Program-made: the position numbers and the translations under genes
The notes under the pieces: model-generated
Told to the model about the DNA's origin: nothing
Databases searched by the model: none
Seen by the model: the letters and a program-made list of their open reading frames with translations, nothing else
Part shown: positions 32,055 through 41,565 of the stretch, in pieces
Layout of the letters: each line of letters begins with the position of its first letter
How positions within the stretch are numbered: position 1 is the stretch's first letter
DNA from: Bacteroidota bacterium
GTDB taxonomy: Bacteria > Bacteroidota > Bacteroidia > J057 > JADKCL01
NCBI GenBank assembly: GCA_016718825.1
Contig: JADKCL010000065.1
Location: 124,001-188,000 of the forward strand
Length of the DNA stretch: 64,000 nucleotides
Direction: 5' to 3'

Positions 32055-33407
32055 ATGTTTCCGTTAACGAATCGTTTGAACAACAGGTATTTCCGAAGGA
32101 TCGGGTTCCTGATCTTGATGATTTTCGGGCTAAATACAAGTTCGTTGAATGCCCAAAACTACACATCCTACTTCACGGGCGATACGACGGATGTGGTAAC
32201 GAATCCGACAGGGGGCGTTTGTTTGATGGGCGGCGCGACGGAGGATGACAATGCCATGCGCTGGTTTTTGGAACGGGCCGATGGGGGAGATATCCTCGTT
32301 TTGCGTGCTTCAGGCTCGAATGGCTACAATGCCTATTTCTATAGTCAGCTCGGCGTGACGGTCAATTCCGTGGAAAGCATCGTTTGCAACAATCCCAATG
32401 CGAGTGCGGAAGCGTACCTCCACGAGCGGATTCAAAAGGCCGAAGCGATCTGGTTTGCCGGAGGTGACCAATGGAATTACGTGTCATTCTGGCGAAATAC
32501 GGCCGTGGATAGTCTGATCAATCAGGCGATTTCGCAAAGACACATCGTCATTGGCGGGACGAGTGCAGGCATGGCGATTTTGGGAAAATACTACTTCTCG
32601 GCGCTGAATGGCACCGTGACTTCCGCCACAGCGATGGGAAATCCTTATGCGCCTGCGGTCGCCGTCGATTCGATGCCTTTCCTGAAAAACCGCTTTTTGG
32701 AGGATGTCATCACGGATACCCACTATGACTACTACGACCGCCGCGGGCGGCAAGTGACCTTCCTCGCCCGCATCCGCACCGACTGGGGCGTGGCCGCAAA
32801 AGGAATCGCCTGCGACGAATACACCGCGGTTTGTGTGGATACCAACGGCCTGGCAAGGGTTTTCGGAGAATATCCAACAAGCGACGACAATGCCTATTTC
32901 CTGCAAGTCAACTGCGAAATCCCCAACAATCAGCCCGAGGTTTGCCTGCCCAACGTCCCGCTGCAATGGGACCAAAACAGCCTCGCCATCAAAACCTACG
33001 TCGTCAAAGGAACCGCAAATGGGGCGAACACCTTTGACCTGACCGATTGGAAAACCGGTTCCGGAGGCTCTTGGGAGGCTTGGTCGGTTTACAACAATTC
33101 TCTCTTGGCAAGTCCGACCACAGAAATCAGTTGTGGCCCCGTTGCGATTGCCGCTTCCGGTGCATCAACGCAATTGGAAATCTGGCCGAATCCCAACGAT
33201 GGAAAGGCGGTTTTCTTCCAGGCGGCTTCCGATGAGTTTTCAAGCATGGAGTTGATCAACGCTTTCGGGCAGCTGATTTTGGAACGGGAATTGAGAGGGA
33301 ATACAGCAGTCCAAGAGATTTCCTTGCCCAATTTGGCTGCAGGAATTTATTGGATCAAGTTGCAAGGAGCGAATGCCGTGGTGACGCAAAAATTGATCGT
33401 CAAATGA
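32055..33407 (+). CDS. Secreted cyanophycinase-like S51 peptidase with T9SS domain
   Basis: Secreted protein of 450 residues. The start at 32055 gives a signal-type N-terminus (FRRIGFLILMIFGLNTSS). The catalytic domain (about 35-270) has the S51 nucleophile in IGGTSAGMAILG (Ser170) and the upstream IWFAGGDQWNY segment, as in cyanophycinase. A type A sorting domain from about 370 (LEIWPNPNDGK) ends LIVK. Cyanophycinases cut Asp-Arg dipeptides from cyanophycin; an extracellular enzyme could scavenge such polymers, but other beta-aspartyl peptides are possible. The 3' end overlaps the next gene (ATGA). Confidence 0.85.
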   Translation: MFPLTNRLNNRYFRRIGFLILMIFGLNTSSLNAQNYTSYFTGDTTDVVTNPTGGVCLMGGATEDDNAMRWFLERADGGDILVLRASGSNGYNAYFYSQLGVTVNSVESIVCNNPNASAEAYLHERIQKAEAIWFAGGDQWNYVSFWRNTAVDSLINQAISQRHIVIGGTSAGMAILGKYYFSALNGTVTSATAMGNPYAPAVAVDSMPFLKNRFLEDVITDTHYDYYDRRGRQVTFLARIRTDWGVAAKGIACDEYTAVCVDTNGLARVFGEYPTSDDNAYFLQVNCEIPNNQPEVCLPNVPLQWDQNSLAIKTYVVKGTANGANTFDLTDWKTGSGGSWEAWSVYNNSLLASPTTEISCGPVAIAASGASTQLEIWPNPNDGKAVFFQAASDEFSSMELINAFGQLILERELRGNTAVQEISLPNLAAGIYWIKLQGANAVVTQKLIVK

Positions 33408-33931
33408 TTGCTGATCGGGCGATAATCAGAACTGCGCGCTTGATTCTGGGCGAAGCCACCGTCGAGCATGCTCCGTTCTTTTACGAATTGCTGAACAGCG
33501 AAACCTGGTTGGCGCACATCGGTAACCGCGGAATCTCAACCATTGACCATGCGTCCAAATACATTGAAAACAGCTTGGGAAGGCATTATGCAGTGCATGG
33601 ATTCGGCCTTTGGTTGGTGGCCTTGCGTGAAACCGAAGAGCCAATCGGTATTTGCGGCATTTTGCGCCGCGCCGGATTAGCGCATCCTGATTTGGGATTT
33701 GCCTTTTTGCCAGCCTTTGAAGGTCAGGGACTTGCAAGGGAAGCCGCCGTCGCCACTCTGGAATTTGCTGCGAATGAACTTGACATCCATGAAATTTGGG
33801 CAATCACCACGGAGGCCAACATCCGTTCGCAAAGGCTTTTGAAATCCACGGGATTTGTGCACAACGGCGCGATCACCTTGCCGGGAGAAACGAAGGCTTT
33901 GATGCTGTTTGGTATCGTACTTGGACCATGA
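33404..33931 (+). CDS. GNAT acetyltransferase, RimJ/RimL type
   Basis: Cytoplasmic N-acetyltransferase of 175 residues, starting MIADRAIIRTARLILGEAT. RimJ/RimL-like segments include a GICGILRRAGLAHPDLGFAF strand pair and the acetyl-CoA loop GQGLAREAA, with the late TTEANIRSQRLLKSTGF motif. The start codon overlaps the stop of the S51 gene by four bases. Acceptor unknown. Confidence 0.88.
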   Translation: MIADRAIIRTARLILGEATVEHAPFFYELLNSETWLAHIGNRGISTIDHASKYIENSLGRHYAVHGFGLWLVALRETEEPIGICGILRRAGLAHPDLGFAFLPAFEGQGLAREAAVATLEFAANELDIHEIWAITTEANIRSQRLLKSTGFVHNGAITLPGETKALMLFGIVLGP

Positions 33932-33970
33932 AATAGGTTCTCGCAAGCCACATTGGCTAGTTTGAACCTA

Positions 33971-34014
33971 TTGCAAATACAGGGTTTTGGTTGTAGGTTT
34001 GATCAAATTTGATC
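33971..34014 (+). promoter_or_regulatory. Promoter and 14-bp palindrome of the hen1-pnkp operon
   Basis: TTG (33971-33973), 20-base spacer, TAGGTTTG (33994-34001). Starting on the last base of the -7 box is GATCAAATTTGATC (34001-34014), a perfect 14-base palindrome across the predicted start site, eight bases before the ATG. This is a typical place for a repressor operator. Confidence 0.6.
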
Positions 34015-34021
34015 TAACAAG

Positions 34022-35425
34022 ATGTTACTAACCATTACTACCACACATCAACCCGCGACCGATTTGGGGTATTTATTGCACAAGCATCCTGATAAATTTC
34101 AGACCACTGATTTGTCGGTCGGAAGGGCGCATGTGTTTTATCCTGAGGTCACAAATACTCGTTTGACTGTTTGCCTGTTGTTGGACATCGATCCAATAGA
34201 AATGGTGCGGGGTGGCAAACATGTAGGCAGTGATGGTTTTTCACTGGGACAGTATGTCAATGACCGCCCTTACGTGGCGTCGTCGTTTATGAGTGCAGCC
34301 ATTTCAAAGCTTTTTTCGTCTGCCCTGAATGGAAACTGCAAAGACAAGCCTGAGTTGGTCGATCACCCCTTTCCATTTGAGGTCAGTATCTCTGCAATTG
34401 CTGCTCCCAAAGGTGGAGAAATGCTGATTCGGAGTTTTTTTGAACCATTAGGTTATGAGGTTGAATTGGATCGAAAACAATTGGACTCCAAGTTTCCAGA
34501 TTGGGGGGAAAGTAATTATTTCGGACTATTGTTAAAGAATACCATCACAACCAAAGATCTTCTGAATCATTTATATGTGTTGATTCCGGCTTTGGACAGC
34601 AACAAACATTATTTCATCAGCGAACAAGAGATCGAGAAGCTGTTTCAAAAGGGAGAGGGGTGGCTGAAAACTCATCCACAGCGAGAAATAATTGCTCGGC
34701 GATACCTGTTCAATCTGCATTCACTTTCAAATCAAGCCATTTTGCGATTGAAGGAATCCCCGGAAGTTGGCTTTGCCGGTGATGAAATCGACCCAACCGT
34801 AGAAGTCGATTCGAGAAAGACTTCATTGCATGAAAAACGAATCCAGATAGTGGCTCAAAAGTTAAAAGATTCAGGTGCCTCGACCGTATTGGATGTTGGT
34901 TGTGGTGAAGGTAAACTGATTCGACAATTGCTTAAGGAACAGCAATTCTCCAAAATAACAGGCATGGATGTCAGCTATGGCGAACTTCTGAAAGCCAAGG
35001 AAAGAATGCATTGGGATGAAATGGCACCCTCGCAAAAGGAGCGAATCGATCTATTTCAAGGTTCCCTGACCTATTTGGACCGACGCTTGAACGGCTTTGA
35101 TGCAGCTGCGGTGGTTGAGGTCATTGAACATTTGGATCTCAATCGTCTAAAAGGCTTTGAGCGAGTATTATTTGAATTTGCGAAGCCGAAGATTGTTATC
35201 GTGACCACACCCAACAAAGAGTTCAATGTCGTATTTGAGGGTATGAATGTTGATGCAATGCGCCATGACGACCATCGGTTTGAGTGGACTCGTGCCGAAT
35301 TTGAAATTTGGGCCACTAACGTTGCCATAACCCATGGATATCGTGTAGAATTTTTCCCAATTGGTGATCTTGTTGATCAAATTGGTGCTCCCTCACAAAT
35401 GGCCATTTTTAACCATGGAAATTAA
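34022..35425 (+). CDS. hen1: Hen1 3'-terminal RNA ribose 2'-O-methyltransferase
   Basis: Protein of 467 residues of the bacterial Hen1 family. The N-terminal half (about 1-245) is the domain known to activate Pnkp's ligase. The C-terminal methyltransferase (about 270-467) has the SAM loop VLDVGCGEGK (near 289) and the metal site in VVEVIEHLDLNRLKGF, with VTTPNKEFN after it. It methylates the 2'-hydroxyl at a broken RNA 3' end before sealing, so the repaired RNA resists recutting. The stop overlaps pnkp by 11 bases. GC is visibly lower than in neighbouring genes, consistent with transfer. Confidence 0.93.
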   Translation: MLLTITTTHQPATDLGYLLHKHPDKFQTTDLSVGRAHVFYPEVTNTRLTVCLLLDIDPIEMVRGGKHVGSDGFSLGQYVNDRPYVASSFMSAAISKLFSSALNGNCKDKPELVDHPFPFEVSISAIAAPKGGEMLIRSFFEPLGYEVELDRKQLDSKFPDWGESNYFGLLLKNTITTKDLLNHLYVLIPALDSNKHYFISEQEIEKLFQKGEGWLKTHPQREIIARRYLFNLHSLSNQAILRLKESPEVGFAGDEIDPTVEVDSRKTSLHEKRIQIVAQKLKDSGASTVLDVGCGEGKLIRQLLKEQQFSKITGMDVSYGELLKAKERMHWDEMAPSQKERIDLFQGSLTYLDRRLNGFDAAAVVEVIEHLDLNRLKGFERVLFEFAKPKIVIVTTPNKEFNVVFEGMNVDAMRHDDHRFEWTRAEFEIWATNVAITHGYRVEFFPIGDLVDQIGAPSQMAIFNHGN

Positions 35426-37991
35426 GGTCCCCGAATTGTCACTCGTGGTGCTTGTTGGACCATCGGGTGCTGGCAAGAGCAGCTTTGCGCGAAAGTATTT
35501 CAAGCGCACGGAAATCATTTCTTCTGATGAATGTCGCGCGCTAGTTTCTGACGATGAGACCAACCAAGGAGCGACCGACGATGCCTTTGAACTGCTTCAT
35601 TTTATTGCTGGAAAGCGTTTGAAAAGCGGCTTGTTGACCGTGATTGATGCAACAAATGTGACGCGCGATGCGCGAAAGGCGTTGATCCAATTGGCGAGAC
35701 AATTCCATGTATTGCCTGTCGCAATCGTCTTGGATTTACCCGAAGAGGTCTGCGAAGCAAGAAATGCACAACGAGAGGATCGCAATTTCGGGGGCCATGT
35801 CATACGCAAGCAAAAAATGCAGCTGAAGAAGTCTATTAAGGGGCTAAAGGATGAGGGTTTTCGTCAGGTGTACCTAATGAAATCGGAAGTGGAGGTCGAG
35901 GCTGTTTCCGGGATTGCTCGAGAAAGACTGTACAATGACAAAAGGGATGAAAGTGGGCCATTTGATATCATCGGAGATGTTCACGGTTGCTTGGCTGAAC
36001 TGAAAGAATTGCTCGAGGTTTTGGGGTACAAAATCTCAACCGTGCATGAGAATCAATTTAATCATGGATACCAAGTTGACCCTCCAATTGGCCGGAAAGT
36101 CATTTTTCTAGGTGACTTGGTTGACCGCGGGCCCGATTCCCCAGGAGTTTTGCGGTTAGTGATGAGCATGGTACATCAAGGTGTCGCCTACTGTGTGCCT
36201 GGAAACCATGATTTCAAATTTCAAAATTGGTTAAATGGAAAGCAGGTTCAACTTAAGCATGGCCTCGAACTCACCGTTGCACAGATGTCAGGTGAATCAG
36301 CAGTTTTCAAGCGAGATGTTGGGCAGTTTTTGTACCGCTTAGTGAGCCATTACGTTTTTGACAATGGCAATTTAGTAGTCGCCCACGCAGGCATGCTTGC
36401 GGAAATGCAAGGGCGTGGATCTGCGGCAGTGCGCGCGTTTGCACTCTACGGGGATACTACCGGCGAAATTGATGTTTTTGGTTTACCCGTGCGCAACAAC
36501 TGGGCACAGGAATACCGTGGTAAGGCTAAAGTGGTTTATGGACATACGCCTGTGCCTGAGGCAGAATGGCTCAATGGAACCCTTAACATTGATACCGGCT
36601 GTGTGTTTGGGGGACGCTTGACGGCATTACGCTACCCGGAGGAAGAGGTCGTCGCAGTTGAGGCAAAGCAAGTCTATTGTGAACCTGTCAGGCCAATTGA
36701 TTTTGAAGCTCGGCAGAATCAGCTCAACGCCCAGCAGGAATCGGATGAACTATTAGACATTTCCGATGTCTTGGGAAAGCGGATGATTCACACGCGACTT
36801 AAGCCCACGGTGACCATCCTTGAAGAGAATGCCATTGCTGCATTGGAAGTCATCAGCAGGTGGGCGGTCAATCCTAAATGGTTGATCTACCTTCCGCCAA
36901 CCATGTCACCTTGTGCGACGAGCGACTTGCCCGATTACCTTGAGCACCCTTCGCAGGCATTGCTTTATTATCAAAAGCGAGGCGTAGGTCAGGTGATTTG
37001 CGAAAAAAAGCATATGGGTTCGCGCGCAATCGTGGTGGTTTGCAAGGATGAGGCGGCTGTAGCAAAACGATTTGGGATAATTGGCGAAGGCATTGGTGTT
37101 TGTTACACCCGTACCGGGCGTAGCTTTTTCGCAGATTTTGAAACGGAGCAGGACTTTCTCATGCGTCTGAACCAGAGTCTCACGGCGACCGCCTTTTGGG
37201 AGAAATTCGAGACGGAATGGGTTTGCCTCGATTGCGAATTGATGCCATGGAGCGCCAAAGCACAAGCACTTTTGCAATCACAGTATGCATCTGTTGGTGC
37301 CGCAGCAAAGGCATCACTTCCTTTAGTCGTTAAAGCACTACAAGACTTTGAAGCACGCGGCGTGGCCGATGCTAGCCTCCATTTAGAAAAATTTGCCAAT
37401 AGCCAGCTGCTCACGGAAAAGTACGTGGAGGCCTATCGCCAGTATTGTTGGCCTGTGCATAGCTTGGATGATTATAAACTGGCACCTTTTCACATCATGG
37501 CTACTGAGGGAGCGGTGCACATCGACAAGAATCATGAGTGGCATTTGACTCAGATTGCCAATGTTTGTCAAGCTGATCCCGAATGGCTCCTTGCTACAGA
37601 ATACCTCCTTGTGGACCTACAGGACAAGACGAGCATCGATGCCGTTGTAGCTTGGTGGACTCGGCTCACAAAAGCCGGTGGGGAGGGAATTGTGGTAAAG
37701 CCCAATGAATTTTTGGTGTTTCGTAAGGAAGGACTATTGCAACCAGCAGTGAAATGCAGAGGCCGCGAATATCTAAGAATCATCTACGGACCCGAATACG
37801 ACCTACCTGGGAATCTTGAACGGCTCAAGGAACGTGGATTGTCGCGTAAGCAGTCACTTGCCATTAGAGAATTTGCACTAGGGATAGAGGCCTTGGAGCG
37901 GTTTGTGCGAAAGGAACCGCTTCGCGGTGTACATGAATGCGTGTTTGGCGTTTTGGCGCTTGAAAGTGAAGAGGTTGATCCGAGGCTTTGA
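35415..37991 (+). CDS. pnkp: Polynucleotide kinase-phosphatase with ligase domain
   Basis: Three-domain RNA repair enzyme of 858 residues. A 5' kinase (about 1-165) has the P-loop VGPSGAGKSS. A metallophosphatase (about 180-460) has DIIGDVHGC, LGDLVDRGPD and VPGNHDF. A ligase-like adenylyltransferase (about 470-858) has its nucleotide lysine in CEKKHMGSRA (near 530). The length matches Clostridium thermocellum Pnkp (about 870). With Hen1 it heals and seals RNAs cut by ribotoxins. The ATG at 35415, MEIKVPELSL, overlaps hen1; the longer frame start is inside hen1 and rejected. Confidence 0.95.
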   Translation: MEIKVPELSLVVLVGPSGAGKSSFARKYFKRTEIISSDECRALVSDDETNQGATDDAFELLHFIAGKRLKSGLLTVIDATNVTRDARKALIQLARQFHVLPVAIVLDLPEEVCEARNAQREDRNFGGHVIRKQKMQLKKSIKGLKDEGFRQVYLMKSEVEVEAVSGIARERLYNDKRDESGPFDIIGDVHGCLAELKELLEVLGYKISTVHENQFNHGYQVDPPIGRKVIFLGDLVDRGPDSPGVLRLVMSMVHQGVAYCVPGNHDFKFQNWLNGKQVQLKHGLELTVAQMSGESAVFKRDVGQFLYRLVSHYVFDNGNLVVAHAGMLAEMQGRGSAAVRAFALYGDTTGEIDVFGLPVRNNWAQEYRGKAKVVYGHTPVPEAEWLNGTLNIDTGCVFGGRLTALRYPEEEVVAVEAKQVYCEPVRPIDFEARQNQLNAQQESDELLDISDVLGKRMIHTRLKPTVTILEENAIAALEVISRWAVNPKWLIYLPPTMSPCATSDLPDYLEHPSQALLYYQKRGVGQVICEKKHMGSRAIVVVCKDEAAVAKRFGIIGEGIGVCYTRTGRSFFADFETEQDFLMRLNQSLTATAFWEKFETEWVCLDCELMPWSAKAQALLQSQYASVGAAAKASLPLVVKALQDFEARGVADASLHLEKFANSQLLTEKYVEAYRQYCWPVHSLDDYKLAPFHIMATEGAVHIDKNHEWHLTQIANVCQADPEWLLATEYLLVDLQDKTSIDAVVAWWTRLTKAGGEGIVVKPNEFLVFRKEGLLQPAVKCRGREYLRIIYGPEYDLPGNLERLKERGLSRKQSLAIREFALGIEALERFVRKEPLRGVHECVFGVLALESEEVDPRL

Positions 37992-38374
37992 AGGTGCAAT
38001 GCACTGGGGAGGGCGGATTTAACAATGATGCCTAATTGCTTTATAGGAACGCTTCAAATGCAAATGCCATTCAAACGCGTTTGTGAAAGCTACCTATTCG
38101 AAGAATTTAGCTAATTTTCCGCGGTGAATCGAATCGCAATCACATTGCAGAAGAAAGGCATACGTCCGTTGCCGTGTGTGATAAATAACTTTCAATTGAT
38201 TGAAATGCCTTTTATTCAATGGGAAAGGGGAATGGAGGGGACAAGGTGAATTTTTCGATCCGAAGTATTGTTCATTTTTTGTTTTCGGGGTCATTGATGG
38301 GCCAGGTACTTTGCATCCCAAGAAGTCGGACGATATGCCAAATTCCTTTTGGAAAATTACAGGGCATCCATTTC
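37992..38374. other. Gap without a recognised gene
   Basis: About 380 bases. The only structure noted is TTTCAA-TTGA-TTGAAA (38190-38205), a small inverted repeat. Short reading frames here have no recognisable features. Confidence 0.5.
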
Positions 38375-39145
38375 ATGAGATCTTTGATACTTTTTCTACT
38401 TTTCCCTTTTTCCACAGCGCATTCTCAAGGATTGGACACATTAAAAGGTGTCTCCAATCTCAATGGAAATCAATTACCGTACACAGTGCTTTCAACAAAG
38501 CTTACTGACCCTGCATCGGTAACCGGCATTCCCGTGATCCTTTTCCTTCACGGCGCTGGCGAACGCGGCGCAGACAACAAGGCGCAGCTCACGGTCGGTC
38601 TTCCGCAGTTGATCAAATCCCTCGATTCGCTCAAAATCAATCCTTATATCATTGTCGCCCCACAGTGCGCAGCCGATATCAAATGGGTCGATACCGACTG
38701 GACCTTGCCGAGCCATACAATGAAGCCGCAGCTTTCCCCGGTGCTCGCCAATGCCATGGCTGTTTTTGATTCGGTGGTGGCACATACGCCGCTTGTGGAT
38801 ACCAATTGCCTCTACCTCACGGGTTTGTCCATGGGCGGATTTGGTGCTTGGGAATTGGCGCAGCGCTTTCCGGATCGTTTTGCAGCCGTTTTGCCCATTT
38901 GCGGGGGAGGAGATACGGCTCAGGCCGCGAAGTTAACGCAAGTGCCAATCTGGGCATTCCACGGGAAAAAGGACAAGCTCGTCAAGGTTTCGCGCACTAC
39001 AGACATGATTTCAGCGATTTCCAAACATGGCGGCAAGCCCAACATGACCCTGTACGATACAATAGGCCATTTGTGCTGGAATACCGTTTACAAAGATTTG
39101 GATGTGATCCGTTGGCTTTTTTCCAATCGTCGCAATGAAGGATAA
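38375..39145 (+). CDS. Exported alpha/beta hydrolase (carboxylesterase-like)
   Basis: Protein of 256 residues, signal peptide MRSLILFLLFPFSTAHSQ. The alpha/beta hydrolase core has the oxyanion HGAGERGADN, nucleophile GLSMGGFGAWE, acid near GKKDKLV and His in IGHLCW. It resembles phospholipase/carboxylesterase-type esterases fused to nothing else. It heads the O-acylation operon; the next gene starts 11 bases before its stop. It could remove the acyl groups the operon adds (inference). Confidence 0.85.
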   Translation: MRSLILFLLFPFSTAHSQGLDTLKGVSNLNGNQLPYTVLSTKLTDPASVTGIPVILFLHGAGERGADNKAQLTVGLPQLIKSLDSLKINPYIIVAPQCAADIKWVDTDWTLPSHTMKPQLSPVLANAMAVFDSVVAHTPLVDTNCLYLTGLSMGGFGAWELAQRFPDRFAAVLPICGGGDTAQAAKLTQVPIWAFHGKKDKLVKVSRTTDMISAISKHGGKPNMTLYDTIGHLCWNTVYKDLDVIRWLFSNRRNEG

Positions 39146-40013
39146 TACCCAGAGATATATGTTGCAGGTCGGGCTGGGATTCGCCTGCATTTTTGCGTTG
39201 TTTTTTGTGATGGGCATCACCAAAACGCCGGAGGAGTTCGGCCTCAAGGTGGCCAAGATTCCATTTCTCAAGGAAGAAAAAGGGAAGCTGTTGGATCTCA
39301 CAAACGTTCCCCTTCCTAAGGACACCATTCCCTACGTGGATTTCAAGGCGCTTTCTGAAGTCTCCGATACCTTGCGGTATAAGCCCGACACGGGCAAAAA
39401 GCGGTCAATGATTCTGGTGCCTGAGGTGAGTGCAGATTGCCACGACTCAGTCTTCAAGAAGATCCTGCTCATCGGCGATTCGCAACTCGAAGGCCTGCGC
39501 CGTCCGGTTTACAACTATTGCGTGGCCAACAGCTATGACTTGGTCGCTTCCGTCTGCTGGTATGGCAGTTCGACCAAATATTGGGGTGGCACCGATACCC
39601 TCGACCATTACTTGCGGAAGTTCCGTCCGGATCACGTGATCTTTGCCATTGGCTTGAATGAGCTGTTTGTCAATGACTTCGACGACAGAAAAGGCTGGAT
39701 CGACAATATTTTGAGCGACTTCGCCTCCTACGGCGTGAGCTATACTTGGGTCGGCCCCGCAGCTTGGAAGGAAGACAAAGGCATCATCAACATCATGCGC
39801 GACCGCGTGGGACCGCATTTCTTCTCCTCCGAAAAGCTCACTTTGGCCCGTGCAAAGGACAATATGCACCCCTCCAACGACGCCGCAAGGGTCTGGATGG
39901 ACAGTGTTGCCGTGTTTATGCGCAAGACCACCGACATCAACTTCCGCTACAAAACGCAGGGCGATCCCAAGATTTCCTACAGCCCATTCATCCTGTTGCA
40001 GCAACCCAAATAA
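39135..40013 (+). CDS. Membrane-anchored SGNH hydrolase-like protein
   Basis: Protein of 292 residues with one N-terminal membrane segment (about 10-28, VGLGFACIFALFFVMGI). The SGNH domain has block I LLIGDSQLEGLR (Ser116), an Asn in GLNELFVND, and a C-terminal NMHPSNDAARVW with the Asp/His dyad. In polysaccharide or peptidoglycan O-acetylation systems such a protein transfers the acyl group outside the membrane from the MBOAT partner, encoded three bases downstream. Confidence 0.82.
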   Translation: MKDNTQRYMLQVGLGFACIFALFFVMGITKTPEEFGLKVAKIPFLKEEKGKLLDLTNVPLPKDTIPYVDFKALSEVSDTLRYKPDTGKKRSMILVPEVSADCHDSVFKKILLIGDSQLEGLRRPVYNYCVANSYDLVASVCWYGSSTKYWGGTDTLDHYLRKFRPDHVIFAIGLNELFVNDFDDRKGWIDNILSDFASYGVSYTWVGPAAWKEDKGIINIMRDRVGPHFFSSEKLTLARAKDNMHPSNDAARVWMDSVAVFMRKTTDINFRYKTQGDPKISYSPFILLQQPK

Positions 40014-40016
40014 GCG

Positions 40017-41561
40017 ATGAACTGGCTCGAATTTTTCCAACAATTTCTGCACGATGAAACGGAGCCCTTGCTCTTTCATACCGGCATTTTTCTGTTCATT
40101 TTCAGCGTTTTCCTGATCGGATATTCCTTTGTTTACAAAACGAATTCGATCCGGAACATTGCCGTCGTGGCCTTTGGGTTTTATTTCTATTACAAGGCGA
40201 GCGGCGTGTTTTTGTTGTTGTTGATCCTCACGATCACGGCAGATTATTTCTTCTCGATGTTGATGGAGCGGCAGACGAATCGCACGGCGCGAAAGGCCGT
40301 TTTGGTCACTGCGATTCTATTCAGTCTTTCGTTTTTGATGTATTTCAAGTACACCAACTTCTTCATCGAAAACGTCGCCCTGCTCACGGGGCAATCGTTG
40401 GATCTGCTTGATTTGGTGTTGCCGATTGGGATTTCGTTTTATACGTTTCAGTCGATCAGCTACTTGGTCGACATTTACAAGGAGAAGATTCAGCGTCCGA
40501 CCTATTCGGACTATCTGATGTACATGTCGTTTTTTCCGCACTTGGTTGCGGGTCCGATCGTGCGTGCGCGGGACTTTTTGCCGCAGTTGAAGGAGCAGGT
40601 AACGGTCACGAAGTCGAATCTGGACGAGGCAATGTATCTGATCACCAAGGGATTGGTAAAAAAGGCGATCATAGGGGATTTTGTGGCGCAATACTCCGAT
40701 GCCGTGTTCGCGCAGCCGGATGGTTTTTCGGGGACCGAGAATCTGATCGGGTCATTGTGTTATACCCTGCAGATCTTCTGCGACTTCAGCGGCTATACCG
40801 ACATGGCCATCGGCGTCGCCTTGTTGCTGGGCTTCCGCTTGGGATTGAATTTCGATTCGCCGTACAAAGCCCTCAACATCACTGATTTCTGGCGGCGTTG
40901 GCATATTTCTTTGTCATCTTGGCTCCGGGATTATATCTACATTCCGTTGGGGGGCAACAAAAAGGGTTTTGTCATGCAGCAGGTGTTTTTGCTTACCACG
41001 ATGCTCATCGGCGGATTTTGGCATGGATCGAGCTGGAAATTTGTATTCTGGGGAGCCGGGCACGGCATCTTGCTGATCGTTCACAAGTTGTTTACCAAGG
41101 CTTGGCCGGGTCCGGTGGTCGAAAAAACGACTTCCTCCCGCGTCACCGAAGTCCATTATTCCAAGGATTTGGTTGATATCAATGCGCCCAAGCAGCCGTT
41201 TACTTGGTTGATGCTGTTGAATCCAATTTGGTGGTTGCTCACATTTGCGAGCGTTTCCCTCTTGTGGATTCCGTTCCGGGCAGACAGCATGGAAACGACG
41301 CTGGGCATTTACGAACGCATTTTCAGCAGTTTTGACTTCGCAATTGTCGCGTATGCCTTCGACATCAACCCCTTGCTGTTCGTTTTGCTCGCTGCCGGGC
41401 TCCTGGCAACCCTGCAACCTGCGATTGTGAAACGTACATTCCGCAAGGCCTATGATGTCACGCCATTGGCTGTCAAATTGGTGCTGTTGGTCATTTTGAT
41501 ACAAATATTTATCCAAGTGCGCTCCGAATCCGTACAACCCTTTATTTACTTCCAATTTTGA
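40017..41561 (+). CDS. MBOAT family O-acyltransferase (AlgI/DltB-like)
   Basis: Polytopic membrane protein of 514 residues. MBOAT marks: SYLVDIYKEKIQRPTYSDY, ICDFSGYTDMAIGVALLLGF split across a helix, FWRRWHISLSSWLRDYIYIP, and the catalytic His in GGFWHGSSWKFVFWGAGHG. It passes acyl groups across the membrane to an extracellular transferase. Packed between two SGNH genes, it is the export half of an O-acetylation module. Confidence 0.92.
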   Translation: MNWLEFFQQFLHDETEPLLFHTGIFLFIFSVFLIGYSFVYKTNSIRNIAVVAFGFYFYYKASGVFLLLLILTITADYFFSMLMERQTNRTARKAVLVTAILFSLSFLMYFKYTNFFIENVALLTGQSLDLLDLVLPIGISFYTFQSISYLVDIYKEKIQRPTYSDYLMYMSFFPHLVAGPIVRARDFLPQLKEQVTVTKSNLDEAMYLITKGLVKKAIIGDFVAQYSDAVFAQPDGFSGTENLIGSLCYTLQIFCDFSGYTDMAIGVALLLGFRLGLNFDSPYKALNITDFWRRWHISLSSWLRDYIYIPLGGNKKGFVMQQVFLLTTMLIGGFWHGSSWKFVFWGAGHGILLIVHKLFTKAWPGPVVEKTTSSRVTEVHYSKDLVDINAPKQPFTWLMLLNPIWWLLTFASVSLLWIPFRADSMETTLGIYERIFSSFDFAIVAYAFDINPLLFVLLAAGLLATLQPAIVKRTFRKAYDVTPLAVKLVLLVILIQIFIQVRSESVQPFIYFQF

Positions 41562-41565
41562 TGTG

